Source: Symbiodinium kawagutii
Lineage: Eukaryota > Sar > Dinophyceae > Suessiales > Symbiodiniaceae
Direction: 5' to 3'
Assembly (NCBI GenBank): GCA_009767595.1
Contig: VSDK01000585.1
Location: forward strand, 1 to 64,000
DNA length: 64,000 bases
Shown piece by piece: positions 54,348-63,735 of the stretch (the first letter of the stretch is position 1; the number at the start of each line of letters is the position of its first letter). The notes beneath the pieces are model-generated. The model made no database searches. It saw only the letters and a list, made by a program, of their open reading frames with translations, and had not been told where the DNA came from. The position numbers and the translations under genes were made by a program.

Positions 54348-54559
54348 CCCTTGCATGGACCCCGGCGCGCGCCAGCCGGTCCAAGGGCTGGCAGTGCTGC
54401 TGGCAGTGCTGCTGGAGTGCTGCTGGCAGTGCTGTCACCTCTTGAAATGTCATTCAAAACATCACTAAGAATCATCAGCCACCCATCAACCATCAACCGG
54501 CGGCCATTTTCAACCCTTGCTTTTCCCAAATCTCCTCACTGGTCACCGCTGGTCACCTT

Positions 54560-54880
54560 CCCACGGTAGCAGCGCCTTGGAGCTATCTTGTGACAGCCGA
54601 TCAATGTGACCTCGTCGGTCACAGAGTTTTTGGATGCCCAGTAAGGCTCGTGGTTTCGGGTTGGTCGCCGTCATGAAAACTGACCGCTCTTAGCGTTCTA
54701 AGCGTATCCCCGGTGATGCAGCCACATCGGTGAGGCAGAAGCCGCCCTTGGACTTCCTAGTCACTTCCTGGCCTTTCTAGGTACGTGAGGGGGCCTGCTC
54801 TGGGGCGAACCTCAGTCCTGATGGCTCTCCACCCCCTGGCTCCTTTGCACAGAGCTGGGGGCGGCAGGCCTATTGGTACC
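54560..54880 (-). other. GC-rich stretch, possible exon at 54,560-54,690
   Basis: The minus frame MTATNPKPRALLGIQKLCDR then HIDRLSQDSSKALLPWEG runs from an ATG at ~54,675 to a TGA. The rest, up to 54,880, has no open frame and looks like a non-coding GC-rich repeat or spacer (GGCTCCTTTGCACAGAGCTG). I cannot decide whether it is a gene. Confidence 0.3.
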
Positions 54881-55074
54881 TGCATTGTTACCAGTGTATT
54901 CTATAGAAAATCAAACGGATAATCAATTTAGATTGACTTGTATGCAACTGTAAGATACGTGCATGCATGTTCATAAAGTATTCTGCTCAAGCAACCAACA
55001 AGTATCAGCTTTACAAAAGAAACAAGGACCCCAAGGGTACCATGCCCAAAGAAATTGTTATGGGTTGTTTTTAC

Positions 55075-55170
55075 CCCCAAGGAGTTTGCGGCGAAGCTTG
55101 GCAAGGCAGGAGCCATTTGTGCCTGATTCCATGTCATCAGAGATGCGGTGCATGCTAGCCAACATTTGAC
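55075..55170 (-). CDS. Internal exon, unknown protein
   Basis: Acceptor TAGAAGCCAG then G (55,171) and donor CTTGGGG then GTAAAA (55,074). The frame reads QMLASMHRISDDMESGTNGS then CLAKLRRKLLG. The surrounding 173-codon minus frame (54,928-55,449) is in another phase and is probably read-through of introns. A further exon ending SVPAKFLTMGAGQ before GTACTG (~55,340) belongs to the same strand. Confidence 0.6.
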
Positions 55171-55530
55171 CTGGCTTCTAATATCGTTGAATAGATTTGA
55201 GGGTCTTCCATCGCACACTACCATCCTACCATGTTGTTCCGTCCATGTTGCTCGCAGCCTGCTGGTGCAGAACTGACTGACTATATTCGCTCCTCTGAAT
55301 ATTCCTATGCAAAAGTTGAACTGCACAACACAAATTCCACTCAGTACCTGGCCCGCGCCCATCGTCAGAAACTTAGCAGGCACGGAGTTTGACAAGAGAT
55401 TGCTTGACATGTTGTTTGGTATTGATCGGTACCACAGGACAAAAAACAAGCGGTGTTTCAGTCCATTGAAGCGTCTATTGAAGCAAATGCCAGGGGGTGC
55501 AAAGGGGTGGGCTTTGTGATCGTAGTCCTT

Positions 55531-56211
55531 TCATGAAAACGTAGCTGGTTGAGAACCGTAACTGCCAATGACAATTCCATGTTTCCAGCTGTCCATTGGA
55601 GCGCCCTCGAATGGCCCTGCTTTCTCCTTGGGGAGAAACCAGATATGGCTTTCTTTGCATATGCCATGTACCCTATCCTCGTGAGTCCTGGGGCTAACAG
55701 AAATATAAAAGACATGACCCACATCAATCCCTAGCACTGATTTCCCACGAGTGTGAGTCCCAAGGATCAAACAGAAGTAAATCTGGCGGATATTGGATGG
55801 TGCTTCTACAAATAGTACAGTGATGACTGTTTCAATAGCGAGAGGATCATCATCACACACCATCACATGGGATGGCAGCGTGGCAGCAAAAATAATCTGC
55901 AAAATCCAGTAAATGAGACGATGATTATTCCAAAAGCATTCCACTTGCAGATTCAAAGAAACCAAATGAACCCAACCAACCAAGCATAACCCACCCCCAA
56001 GCCACCAACCAAACCCCAAGCCACCACCCTGAAACACCCCCCTTCCAGGGGGCGCCTTTGAGCTTCTGCGGGGCTCCACCACCTGGCTACATGGGTCAAT
56101 CGGAGTGAACTTCCATGAACTTCCCCACGATTTTTCAGCTTTCCCCAATCGTACTCCCCAAAAAGTCGTTTCTGAGTATCTTACTCGAAGAAGACTCATC
56201 TTGCTCCACAA
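55531..56211 (-). CDS. Spliced minus-strand gene inside a long open frame
   Basis: The frame is open for 226 codons but contains convincing splice sites. An upstream exon ends SKMSLLR at a GTAAGA donor (~56,187). A small exon VVEPRRSSKAPPGRGVFQ (56,089-56,036) lies between CATGTAGCCAG and CAG-GGTGG. A third block after TTTTGCAG reads FAATLPSHVMVCDDDPLAIE, then TVITVLFVEAPSNIRQIYFC, then GTHTRGKSVLGIDVGHVFYI. The long hydrophobic Gly-rich stretch between them is intron. No family recognised; the third block could be membrane-associated. Confidence 0.5.
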   Translation of the reverse strand: MWSKMSLLRVRYSETTFWGVRLGKAEKSWGSSWKFTPIDPCSQVVEPRRSSKAPPGRGVFQGGGLGFGWWLGGGLCLVGWVHLVSLNLQVECFWNNHRLIYWILQIIFAATLPSHVMVCDDDPLAIETVITVLFVEAPSNIRQIYFCLILGTHTRGKSVLGIDVGHVFYISVSPRTHEDRVHGICKESHIWFLPKEKAGPFEGAPMDSWKHGIVIGSYGSQPATFS

Positions 56212-56673
56212 GAAGTCTTAACTTAGTAGGGAAATGTTTTATGCTTCGCTTTCCAAGGACATGTTTAACTTTTCATGTCAAGTTCACCTGCGGGGAGCGG
56301 CTCACAGCGTTGTTCCTTCCCCCAAAGCACCATCCTGACTGAAAGAAACATCGGTGAAACGCTTGTATGAAATAGACCCATTGAACAAGTAAAATTACTT
56401 TGAAAAATGTTTAAATGGTTGATTTTTAAGTGCTTTAAGAAGTATCATGTTTCTAGTTGGAAAGCCTACCTTACAGAAGTGACGAGCCAACTAGTTAGAA
56501 GTATCACTAGTTCTGTGTAAGGAAGTATCACTAGTTAATACCCATTTAACCGTTCACCGAGTCGTGACGAGCTCGCCCTTCCGCGGCACCGTTGCATGCT
56601 CTCTGCTGGGGGGTTTGACCCCGCGACAAATCGAGCCCACGGCCTGAGCGGAGTCCAGCGGCCAGGTGGCATG

Positions 56674-56882
56674 GAGGTTTCTCAAGCCATAGGAGACCCA
56701 AAAAATGCTTGGTTTACTACTGGTGGTTTCTCAAAATGGGGGGTACCCCCAAAAATGGCTGGTTATTACTGTAAATGACTACTAATGGATGATTTGGGGG
56801 TACCCCTATTTTGAGAAACAGCCTACTAGAGATGGTTAATATTAGATGAATTTAAGGGGTACTCCTATGACTTGAGAAACCA
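56674..56882. mobile_element. Family A element (copy 7) interrupted by another family A element
   Basis: Outer ends are GGTTTCTCAAGCCATAGGAG and its inverse ACTCCTATGACTTGAGAAACC. The outer copy is split at CTACT by a complete inner copy (next entry). Confidence 0.75.
56722..56822. mobile_element. Family A element (copy 8), nested, with CTACT target duplication
   Basis: 101 bp from GGTGGTTTCTCAAAATGGGG to CCCCTATTTTGAGAAACAGC. CTACT occurs immediately left (56,717-56,721) and right (56,823-56,827). This defines the exact element ends and the duplication size for the family. Confidence 0.8.
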
Positions 56883-56899
56883 AGTTGGGAGGTTCATGT

Positions 56900-57300
56900 T
56901 CAGCATGTGCCATGAATTGTTGTGATATGTTGATAATAATGCATAAAGAATAAAACCATCAGTTATTCATGTGTGCCATGAATGGTCATGATTCATTGTT
57001 ATTTAATAAACCATCAGTTATTAATAACGCATAATATTGATAGTCTCGATAATGATGATTATCATTGTTATTAATGAATAACAAGTAATAAACCATCACT
57101 TAATTGATGCTCAATGGATGGTTGTAATCATAGTTAATTGATGGTTCATTGTTAGTATTGTTGTTTTACCTAATTAATTGCGAATCATTGGTATCATTGC
57201 TGAGTCGGAGTCAATTGATGATGAATCATTGGTATCATTGCCTAGTTAATTGCTAATCATTGGTTTGTTGACGGTCAATTCAGGACTGTTTGATGGTTAG
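56900..57300. other. AT-rich TTAATTGATGG/AATCATTGG repeats
   Basis: Imperfect repetition of AATTGATGGTTCATTG and AATCATTGGTATCATTG; no coding frame. Confidence 0.5.
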
Positions 57301-57468
57301 TGCATGGTCAGTTGATGGTGATCCGCCCAGCCATCATGACTGGTGAGGGTGAATCAGCGGCAGTCAACCAGCATCCCAGCTTCCCGTCGCTGGCGATTGT
57401 GCACAAAATACCGTCCCATGTATATCCCAAACTACACACGGGTTGTTTCATGTTGTGATGCCCATCAT

Positions 57469-57470
<2 letters not shown>

Positions 57471-57521
<51 letters not shown>

Positions 57522-57522
57522 A
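57471..57522 (+). repeat. GAT trinucleotide array
   Basis: About 50 bp of GAT repeats; gives poly-Ile and poly-His minus-strand ORFs that are artefacts. Confidence 0.95.
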
Positions 57523-57718
57523 TCATTCATGACGTAGAATCGCCCCCTGCACACTAGTAAACCCACTAAGGTCTTTGAAACAGCTCTGTGGCATGGTTCA
57601 CTTCTAGAGGACATATCATCAGACTGATGGTGATTCCCGATTGGTTGGATCCCCAAAAACACAGCTGGTATGGACCCCCTGCGGGGTTGCAGCCCTGACT
57701 ACTTGACGGATCCAAGCC

Positions 57719-58009
57719 ATGGGTGACGTGACTGGTGACCCCTCCAGTATTTCTGCTGATTTCCCTTACTCCAAACGGTGCAATGTTGTGCACACGGTCA
57801 ACTCATGCATGGTGGTTCTGGACGGTGATGACTGTGTTTCCCTGTGGCTGTTTGAGCATTTGGCAGATTGCAAAACGGACGGTTTCGTGGTGAGTTTTAG
57901 TGCAGAATCGGCACTGCATTGTTGCGTGGAGCCAGCAGCTGAAATCCTCTGTATGTCACTGTTGGTCTCCACTGTCAACAGTGATCACTTTCCACCTTAT
58001 GCTACTTAG
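57719..58009 (+). CDS. Small ORF or exon, unknown protein
   Basis: ATG to TAG, 96 codons: NVVHTVNSCMVVLDGDDCVS, then LWLFEHLADCKTDGFVVSFS, then AAEILCMSLLVSTVNSDHFP. Alternating hydrophobic strands with acidic turns and many Cys. A minus frame is open too but is Ser/Thr-rich and less convincing. Possibly a first exon. No family recognised. Confidence 0.45.
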   Translation: MGDVTGDPSSISADFPYSKRCNVVHTVNSCMVVLDGDDCVSLWLFEHLADCKTDGFVVSFSAESALHCCVEPAAEILCMSLLVSTVNSDHFPPYAT

Positions 58010-58060
58010 CTGCTACTTGAACTCCATCTGAAAGCAGAAGAATTTCCAAGGGCCAAGTGG

Positions 58061-58082
58061 GTGTTTCTCAAAATAGGGGTAT
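58061..58082 (+). mobile_element. Family A left end only
   Basis: GTGTTTCTCAAAATAGGGGT stands alone, with no matching right end within 300 bp; a truncated copy. Confidence 0.5.
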
Positions 58083-58365
58083 GTCCAGTTTATCATCCAA
58101 TCATAATCATGTATAATAATAGACCAACCAGTACCGCTGGTATATCCATGTATATCCCCGCTTGTTGCTTAGTCTCCCCATGTTAATAGCCATTGTCTAC
58201 ATAAGCCATTGTCTACATAAGCTAGTAATATCTAATATACCATGTTACCTGCCACTCTCAACAGGTACCCATGTAATATATTCCCCAGTAATTACCAAGT
58301 AGCAGTACTCATTAACAATCATATCAGGTAACTGTTCATAAACCTATTTATATTCCCTATTACCA

Positions 58366-58614
58366 GGTACCCATGTTGGCTTATTGTTGATAAACCGACC
58401 ATTACATATTGTAACATTATACCACTATTGTACATTATTACATTAACAGGTACCCATGTTGGCTTATTGTTAATAAACCAAACAAGACAAATTGTAACAT
58501 TATACCACTATTCCCCATTATTACATCAACAGGTACCCATGTTGGCTGATTGTTAAGAAGCCAACCATTACCTGTTAATTAATGGTTGGTACCTAAACCA
58601 CCAATTGCAATATA
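58366..58614 (+). repeat. 83-bp tandem repeat, three copies
   Basis: GGTACCCATGTTGGCTTATT starts at 58,366, 58,449 and 58,532, exactly 83 bp apart. Each copy continues with TTGTTRATAAACC and TGTAACATTATACCACTATT. The third copy diverges at its end. Confidence 0.8.
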
Positions 58615-58635
58615 CTCCCATCATTAACATTTTGC

Positions 58636-58746
58636 AGTGGGTCAAAACCCCGTACCCCTGCTTCCCCTATCATTAACCATTGTTTTCCCTATTATTGTTG
58701 GTGGAAATCCCCAATTACTTGGTTGGTTAATATTGACCCATAGCCA
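58636..58746 (+). mobile_element. Family B inverted-repeat element (copy 4)
   Basis: AGTGGGTCAAAACCCCGTAC at the left, TTAATATTGACCCATAGCCA at the right, 111 bp, with the CCCCTATCATTAACCATTG core. Confidence 0.6.
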
Positions 58747-58796
58747 TTTATTAACAGGTACCATTGATGTTAATAAACCAGGCACTACAGTTGGTG

Positions 58797-58950
58797 ACAA
58801 GTCGCAGCGTTGGACACGGTCGCCACCGCCAGGGCTTGCGTGAGCTGCAGCTGGGCTCGTTCCACACCTTTTTGCGGCGCTCGGTGACTGGCCATCCGAA
58901 AACCTGTAGCCGGGCTAGGCCGCCTGTGGGGCCAGGATCATTCTTGGGAT
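58797..58950 (+). CDS. Exon-like GC island, strand uncertain
   Basis: The plus frame reads GHGRHRQGLRELQLGSFHTF then LRRSVTGHPKTCSRARPPVG and ends TGA. The minus frame GLARLQVFGWPVTERRKKVW is also open. It follows 50 bp after family B copy 4. No family recognised. Confidence 0.35.
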
Positions 58951-58959
58951 GACTTGTTC

Positions 58960-59730
58960 ATCAGTTGACAGCATGATTACTGTACTTAGATGTATTTAAT
59001 TAATTCATATCAATCATATCGTTTGAACACGTTTGAAGACTAACGGGTGCTTCCTTGTATCTGTAGCCATCAAGAACCACCAAAAAAATCATCCGAAATT
59101 ACCGATATTTCGATAGAAGGGTGATTGGGAGTCATTACAGCAATATCCACGGACATGACAAATCATCACAGACTCTGATTTTCTGATGAGGCATTGCTTA
59201 ATCAATGCCTTATCGCGCTCAATGAATGGCCGACTGGTTTGGATACTCCATTGATATGAAACCAATCATCAATTGATTCCATTGGTCCATATCAAATGAA
59301 AGCTGACGACAAGTTTCAGCCCCACCGGCTTTGAGCTTTCCGTTGGTGATATAAAATCCATGGAATGTCCATGGAATGGTGCGTCTTCAAGGTGAAGATG
59401 GATCAAAAATTGATACTGATAGTGTGGCAACAAAATGGTTTGTAAAAATGATGGTTTGGTTGGTCCAAAAAAAAGGAAACCAAAAAATGGTTGATAAATA
59501 ATGATCGCTTCTTGAGGTTGTTCCAAAAATGATCTGGAAAAAAAAAAACGATGGTTTCCCTCTGCTTATTAGGTATACTAGCCAATGGTTGTTCCTAGCA
59601 CCTAACAAGCATGGTTTCCCTATACCAATAGTTATTGTTAGATGTTTCGTAGGTACCACCATTGAACTGGACAATCCCGCTTCAAATGTGGGACCAGAAC
59701 GGGGATGTAAATTTGGCGGTACCATCACTG
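58960..59730. other. AT-rich, no gene recognised
   Basis: 59,440-59,620 is made of short GGTTTCC/AAAAATGG strings with homopolymers (CCAAAAAAAAGG). Minus frames here are F/L-rich artefacts. No supported exon. Confidence 0.35.
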
Positions 59731-59735
59731 TTTAA

Positions 59736-59850
59736 GGTGTTGATTTGGCTCTCACCCCCTGTTCCACATTTGATGTAGGACCAAATGTTTGTTCGTAGGT
59801 ACCACCACTGTAAAACCAAACAGTTTTGTGGTGAGAGCCACATCAACACC
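59736..59850. repeat. Inverted repeat with 21-bp arms
   Basis: 59,736-59,756 and 59,830-59,850 are inverse complements with one mismatch (GGTGTTGATTTGGCTCTCAC against GTGAGAGCCACATCAACACC). GTAGGTACCACCA is repeated directly at 59,650 and 59,796 across the left arm. It could be a MITE or a transcribed hairpin. Confidence 0.6.
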
Positions 59851-60089
59851 AAGCTTGCCAGCAAACGTCTCCGCACAACCAGCTTTGCTGAGCTCTCGGC
59901 AATCCGCCACGGCATCAACCTTGGCCACCAGTCGATATCCCTTGAGTTCTAACTACCATGTGCAACTTGGATTCAGAGGACTACCAAGACGCGCAAATTG
60001 TCTTGGCCAAATTTAGTTGTGACCCAGTCCAAGTATGTCCAAGTCCCTTCAAACATTTTTCTTTGTGGTGGCAAGTTGAATTCTGAGCT

Positions 60090-60317
60090 CAAGACACCTC
60101 CACCAACAACTGCCCAGGCCTGGGTGTGGATGCCGATGGTTTTACTGATTTGACTGCGATTGAAAACTTCAACAAACGATTCCGAGCAGCTGACAGTGGT
60201 GCGGGAGATCAGATTTTGCTAGGTCTAAAGACTCACGCTTTTTGTTCGGGTCCCAAGATGTTTCCTGGCACACCTTGGGGTCTGCAGATGGCAATGCCTT
60301 CAGAGCTTGGGCACTGA
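60090..60317 (+). CDS. Exon, unknown protein
   Basis: After TTCTGAG (60,089) the plus frame reads QDTSTNNCPGLGVDADGFTD, then LTAIENFNKRFRAADSGAGD, then QILLGLKTHAFCSG, and stays open to a TGA at 60,315. The first 50 codons are the most convincing; a donor could be GCTAG then GTCTAA (~60,222). VDADGF is reminiscent of a calcium-binding loop start but one motif is not enough. Confidence 0.55.
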   Translation, partial: QDTSTNNCPGLGVDADGFTDLTAIENFNKRFRAADSGAGDQILLGLKTHAFCSGPKMFPGTPWGLQMAMPSELGH

Positions 60318-60529
60318 CTGAACTGAAGAGCAGATGGCTGGCCAGAGAGTTCTTGCCCTTGAGCCGGTGACTTGTCAAATGGACGCGGGTTTCCTGGCCC
60401 TCACATTGCTCTGATGCTATTCATGATAATCTGTATTTAGGATCTACATTTTGTCAGTGTTGTATTTCATCTGTGACATTAAGGTGTTTCATGGACATGG
60501 GGCTTCATGGGTTTTGGTATGTACTACCT

Positions 60530-60915
60530 CAAAATTCCAAAAACTTCCAAAAACCACTCAAAACTTCTAAATACTTCCAAATACTTCCATATACTTTGAA
60601 ATACTTCCAAATACTTCCAAAAACTTCCAAATCATACCAACCCCAATTTGCATTCCATGCTGGCAACTCTTTCTTTTTTCAGACCCACATACTTCCAAAT
60701 ACTTCCAAAAACTTCCGAAAACTTCCAAAAACTTCCAAATACTTCCAACAACTTCCAGATACTTCCAAATACTTCCAAAAACTTCCAAAAACTTCCAAAC
60801 ACTTTCCCCATAGAATAAAAACTTGCATGAAGAGGTAGAGAAATATTCAGAAGTATTTGGAAGCATTTGGAAGTATAAAGTATGTTGAAGTATGTTGAAG
60901 TATTTGGAAGTACAT
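60530..60915 (+). repeat. ACTTCCAAAT 10-bp minisatellite with an inverted block
   Basis: 60,530-60,637 and 60,689-60,805 are arrays of ACTTCCAAAT/ACTTCCAAAA (10-bp units). 60,844-60,915 carries the inverse, AAGTATTTGG. The two orientations could pair into a long stem. Plus and minus ORFs here (LPKTSKYFQ and WKFLEVFGS repeats) come from the array. Confidence 0.85.
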
Positions 60916-60919
60916 GTCA

Positions 60920-61960
60920 GAAAGCATGATGCACCATGCCCATGAGACACCATGATCTCAGTAAAGAGTATTGAGTCAGTGTTGTATTGCCGCTGTGTTG
61001 ATGGAACCCCCGGCAGATGTCGACTTGATTCCTCCATCTGTATTTGAATACCAGCACACAGGACACATAAACATCAATTGCTCGCATGAGACATCTATCA
61101 TGATAACACTTAATTGCTTATATCGCACACGGCCCTGATGCCCTTCTACTGAATAAGCATCTGAGTATTCATGCACATCACAAAGCTCTCATTTCAGCCG
61201 TCCTTCCACTTACTGCTGCTGTGGGTCACAAGCCACCCGCAAGTGAGGTCTTCACATGCAGTAGATGACTATATATATTCTTATAGTATTTTGGGGACTG
61301 GTGCCCTGAAATGATGGTACCTGCAAGACCAGGGTAGGGTGTGTCACTGTGCAGAGTCGATTGTCAATGAGCACACCTCATCTGTCAAACAGCAGGCCTG
61401 TATGAGTGCATAGTGCCAGAGAGGTTGATGTGCAAAGTCCTGCAGCCATCCAGAAATCATGAACTCGAAAATGGAGAGCGGGCACCCAGGGGGGTGGAGT
61501 GATGATAGATTGATAGATGTGATTTTAACACGATGATTTGCCATATTTGCTGAGAAATTGCACCAAACTTTCAAACACTTGATGCGAACACAGTGTGTAC
61601 TTGGCAGCAATCAATGCATAAAAGATAAACAATATCAAGTATATGACATCAATCATGGTGTGTGGATGTTTGATTTTCTTGAAGTTTGTTTGTTTTTCTC
61701 GAACGTCTTTTGATAATACATTATTGCAAACAACCCCCCGAGGAAACCTATGCCAAGCAAAATAACACAGGCCGTGGATGAGTCTTGGGGTAGGCCCCAC
61801 TGGGGCATGGTTATCAACATGCAGCATTTTGTAATTGTAATTGCTATATAAATTACATAATCTCTATATCGGTAAGTAGTCTTGAAAAGTTCCAAAAAAA
61901 ATAGTCTTGAAAAGTTCCAAAAACATGAATTGAGTTCTGACAATGCGTACGGACGGCTCC
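60920..61960. other. Mostly non-coding
   Basis: A minus frame at 61,660-61,800 (ACVILLGIGFLGGLFAIMYY) has one membrane-helix-like run but no boundaries. 61,880-61,925 contains a direct duplication of TAGTCTTGAAAAGTTCCAAA. Otherwise nothing. Confidence 0.35.
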
Positions 61961-61969
61961 CGGGCTTAG

Positions 61970-62135
61970 ATACACTACACCAAACCTGGGCAGCCCTGTG
62001 GCTCTTGAATTGCACCCCCTTGACTTATCACTGGACCAGCTCTTTCTTGACCCAAACATCGACGACATCCAAGAAAAGCACACTGGACTGAAAGCAAACA
62101 GACTAAAGGAAGCCATTGGAGTCTTTGCACACCAG
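61970..62135 (+). CDS. Internal exon, unknown protein
   Basis: Acceptor CCCGGGCTTAG (61,969) and donor CACCAG then GTACAG (62,136). The 166-nt frame reads TTPNLGSPVALELHPLDLSL, then DQLFLDPNIDDIQEKHTGLK, then ANRLKEAIGVFAHQ. It is fully open, strongly protein-like and phase-consistent. The pattern suggests a helical protein. No family recognised. Confidence 0.7.
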
Positions 62136-62221
62136 GTACAGTATACTATGCTAGAGAATACTCATATGCATCATGTACATACTATATGAAGCCATATGAT
62201 ATGCTGCGTCGGCAATTACAC

Positions 62222-62560
62222 CTGAGATAGCAGATTCTCTATAAAAGTCATTTGTCAGTGCCTGCTGGTCTACAAACAGTATCAGGTAGTCCGAAAAATG
62301 AAGATCCAGAAGGAATGCTTCCATGCTACGTAGGGAAAGGAAACGAAACAAATGAGAATTGTGTATTTCTCCAAAACTGCTTCTGAAACAACCTGGACTT
62401 TCTGCATTCTTTTTGAAAGAACAGCATTCATTTTGGGACTCACCTGTTTCATACGAGCTGATATTGCTACTGTTCGTATATTTTTCATGGTTTGATCCAT
62501 TTGCAGTGACACGGGTGTACACCGCAGAACTTCTTTGCAACTCAGGAACAGATTGACTCA
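62222..62560 (-). CDS. Two exons joined by a 44-nt GA-AG intron, unknown protein
   Basis: The upstream exon (~62,560-62,370) reads FLSCKEVLRCTPVSLQMDQT, then MKNIRTVAISARMKQVSPKM, then NAVLSKRMQKVQVVSEAVL. The downstream exon (62,325-62,222) follows a superb acceptor (GTTTCGTTTCCTTTCCCTACGTAG) and reads MEAFLLDLHFSDYLILFVDQ then QALTNDFYRESAIS, before GTGTAA. The only phase-compatible donor is GA (GGA then GAAATAC), giving a 44-nt intron. An in-frame GTGAGT inside the upstream exon is an alternative donor but breaks phase. Helical protein; no family recognised. Confidence 0.65.
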
Positions 62561-62569
62561 TAGGTATAG

Positions 62570-63420
62570 TTTATAGTACTATTAAGGCACAAAATTGCAT
62601 CAACTTTGCGTTGGACTGCTTCTCCGCGCGGACCATTCATGCTTACAGAAAGTCTTGACCTTTTCGTCGATCGAACTGTGCACCATTTTGCTAAATTGTG
62701 ATAAATTGTGAATGGGGTAGATCCAAGCTGCCTTAAGCACCGTCTCCTCTTTGAGAAACAATCAGAACCATTAGAGTTTGAAACCTGTGCTCTTAAAGGA
62801 TTCGTACGCCGTTGAGCAAAAGAAAGTGGGACGTCAATGACTGGCAGCCAAGAGTGTTATTATCCTCCAAAATTGATGTGTGCTTAACCGGAACACGAGG
62901 GAACTGAGAGCAAACCATGCAACATTGTTGTTGGTCAATGCTAGTCAATAATTCTTGCGGACAGGAACTGAATATCAATATATTATGATGGGAATTTCTG
63001 ATTTATCTTTGCTAATGATTAAAAACATCCCATTGTTGATGACAAGTACATTCCATTGTATCTATAAAGTATTATACAGTTGTATATCTCTAACATCCTA
63101 TAACATCCTAGAACTATAACAACCAACCAAACCACTTTGTGGCGGTCTTGAGCACCACCACTACCAGAGATGACACTCATCTCATAGGGATTCATGCAGC
63201 ACTAAGCATTGCCGAACCGGCAGCCTATGGAGACGCAGTGATCCAATCTTGAAAGAAGAACATGTTTCCAGTTTTGTTTCATCACACGACACGCATATGC
63301 AAAATGAAATTTCACGAATCAGCCATCGGAACTAAAACAGCTATAAATTAATGTCCTGAGGTCATATGCACTCCTGTTATTTGGGTGCCAATGCTGTAGC
63401 CGTTGACAACTAGTTGGTCA
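62570..63420. other. No gene recognised
   Basis: AT-rich with short frames only; AACATCCTATAACATCCTA is repeated at 63,090-63,115. Confidence 0.35.
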
Positions 63421-63540
63421 TGATGGTTAAATGTTTAAATATGGTAAAAAGTCCGTTGACGACAGAGGTAAGTTCAAGAAGCTCGAAAAATACCTGAAAT
63501 TAAAGATAACTGTAGGAGTCTGATGAGAGTGCTCATTTAC

Positions 63541-63735
63541 GAATTCCTTCTCCATGATGTCAGACCCCCTGGCACTGGTGGGAGCTTCTTCCATTGTCAA
63601 CCAGGATTTCTGGGGAAGCAGGAAGAGATTACACCCGGTCCTCATCCGAACGCGCTTCTTCTTCAAATCGGGAAAAAATGATCTGCGGGTGGCTGCACCG
63701 TTCGGCCCCACCAAACATCCGTACGGAAAGAACAT
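63541..63735 (-). CDS. Likely exon with ATG, unknown protein
   Basis: From ATG 63,735 the minus frame reads MFFPYGCLVGPNGAATRRSF, then LKKKRVRMRTGCNLFLLPQK, then SWLTMEEAPTSARGSDIMEK and EF before a GTAAAT donor (63,540). Inside it lies an excellent acceptor (CTCTTCCTGCTTCCCCAG, 63,614), so the real exon may be only 63,613-63,541 in the same phase. No family recognised. Confidence 0.55.

Noticed and set aside
60473-61037. ORFs of 121 and 156 codons with LPKTSKYFQ or WKFLEVFGS repeats
   Set aside because: They arise from the 10-bp ACTTCCAAAT minisatellite, open in several frames on both strands.
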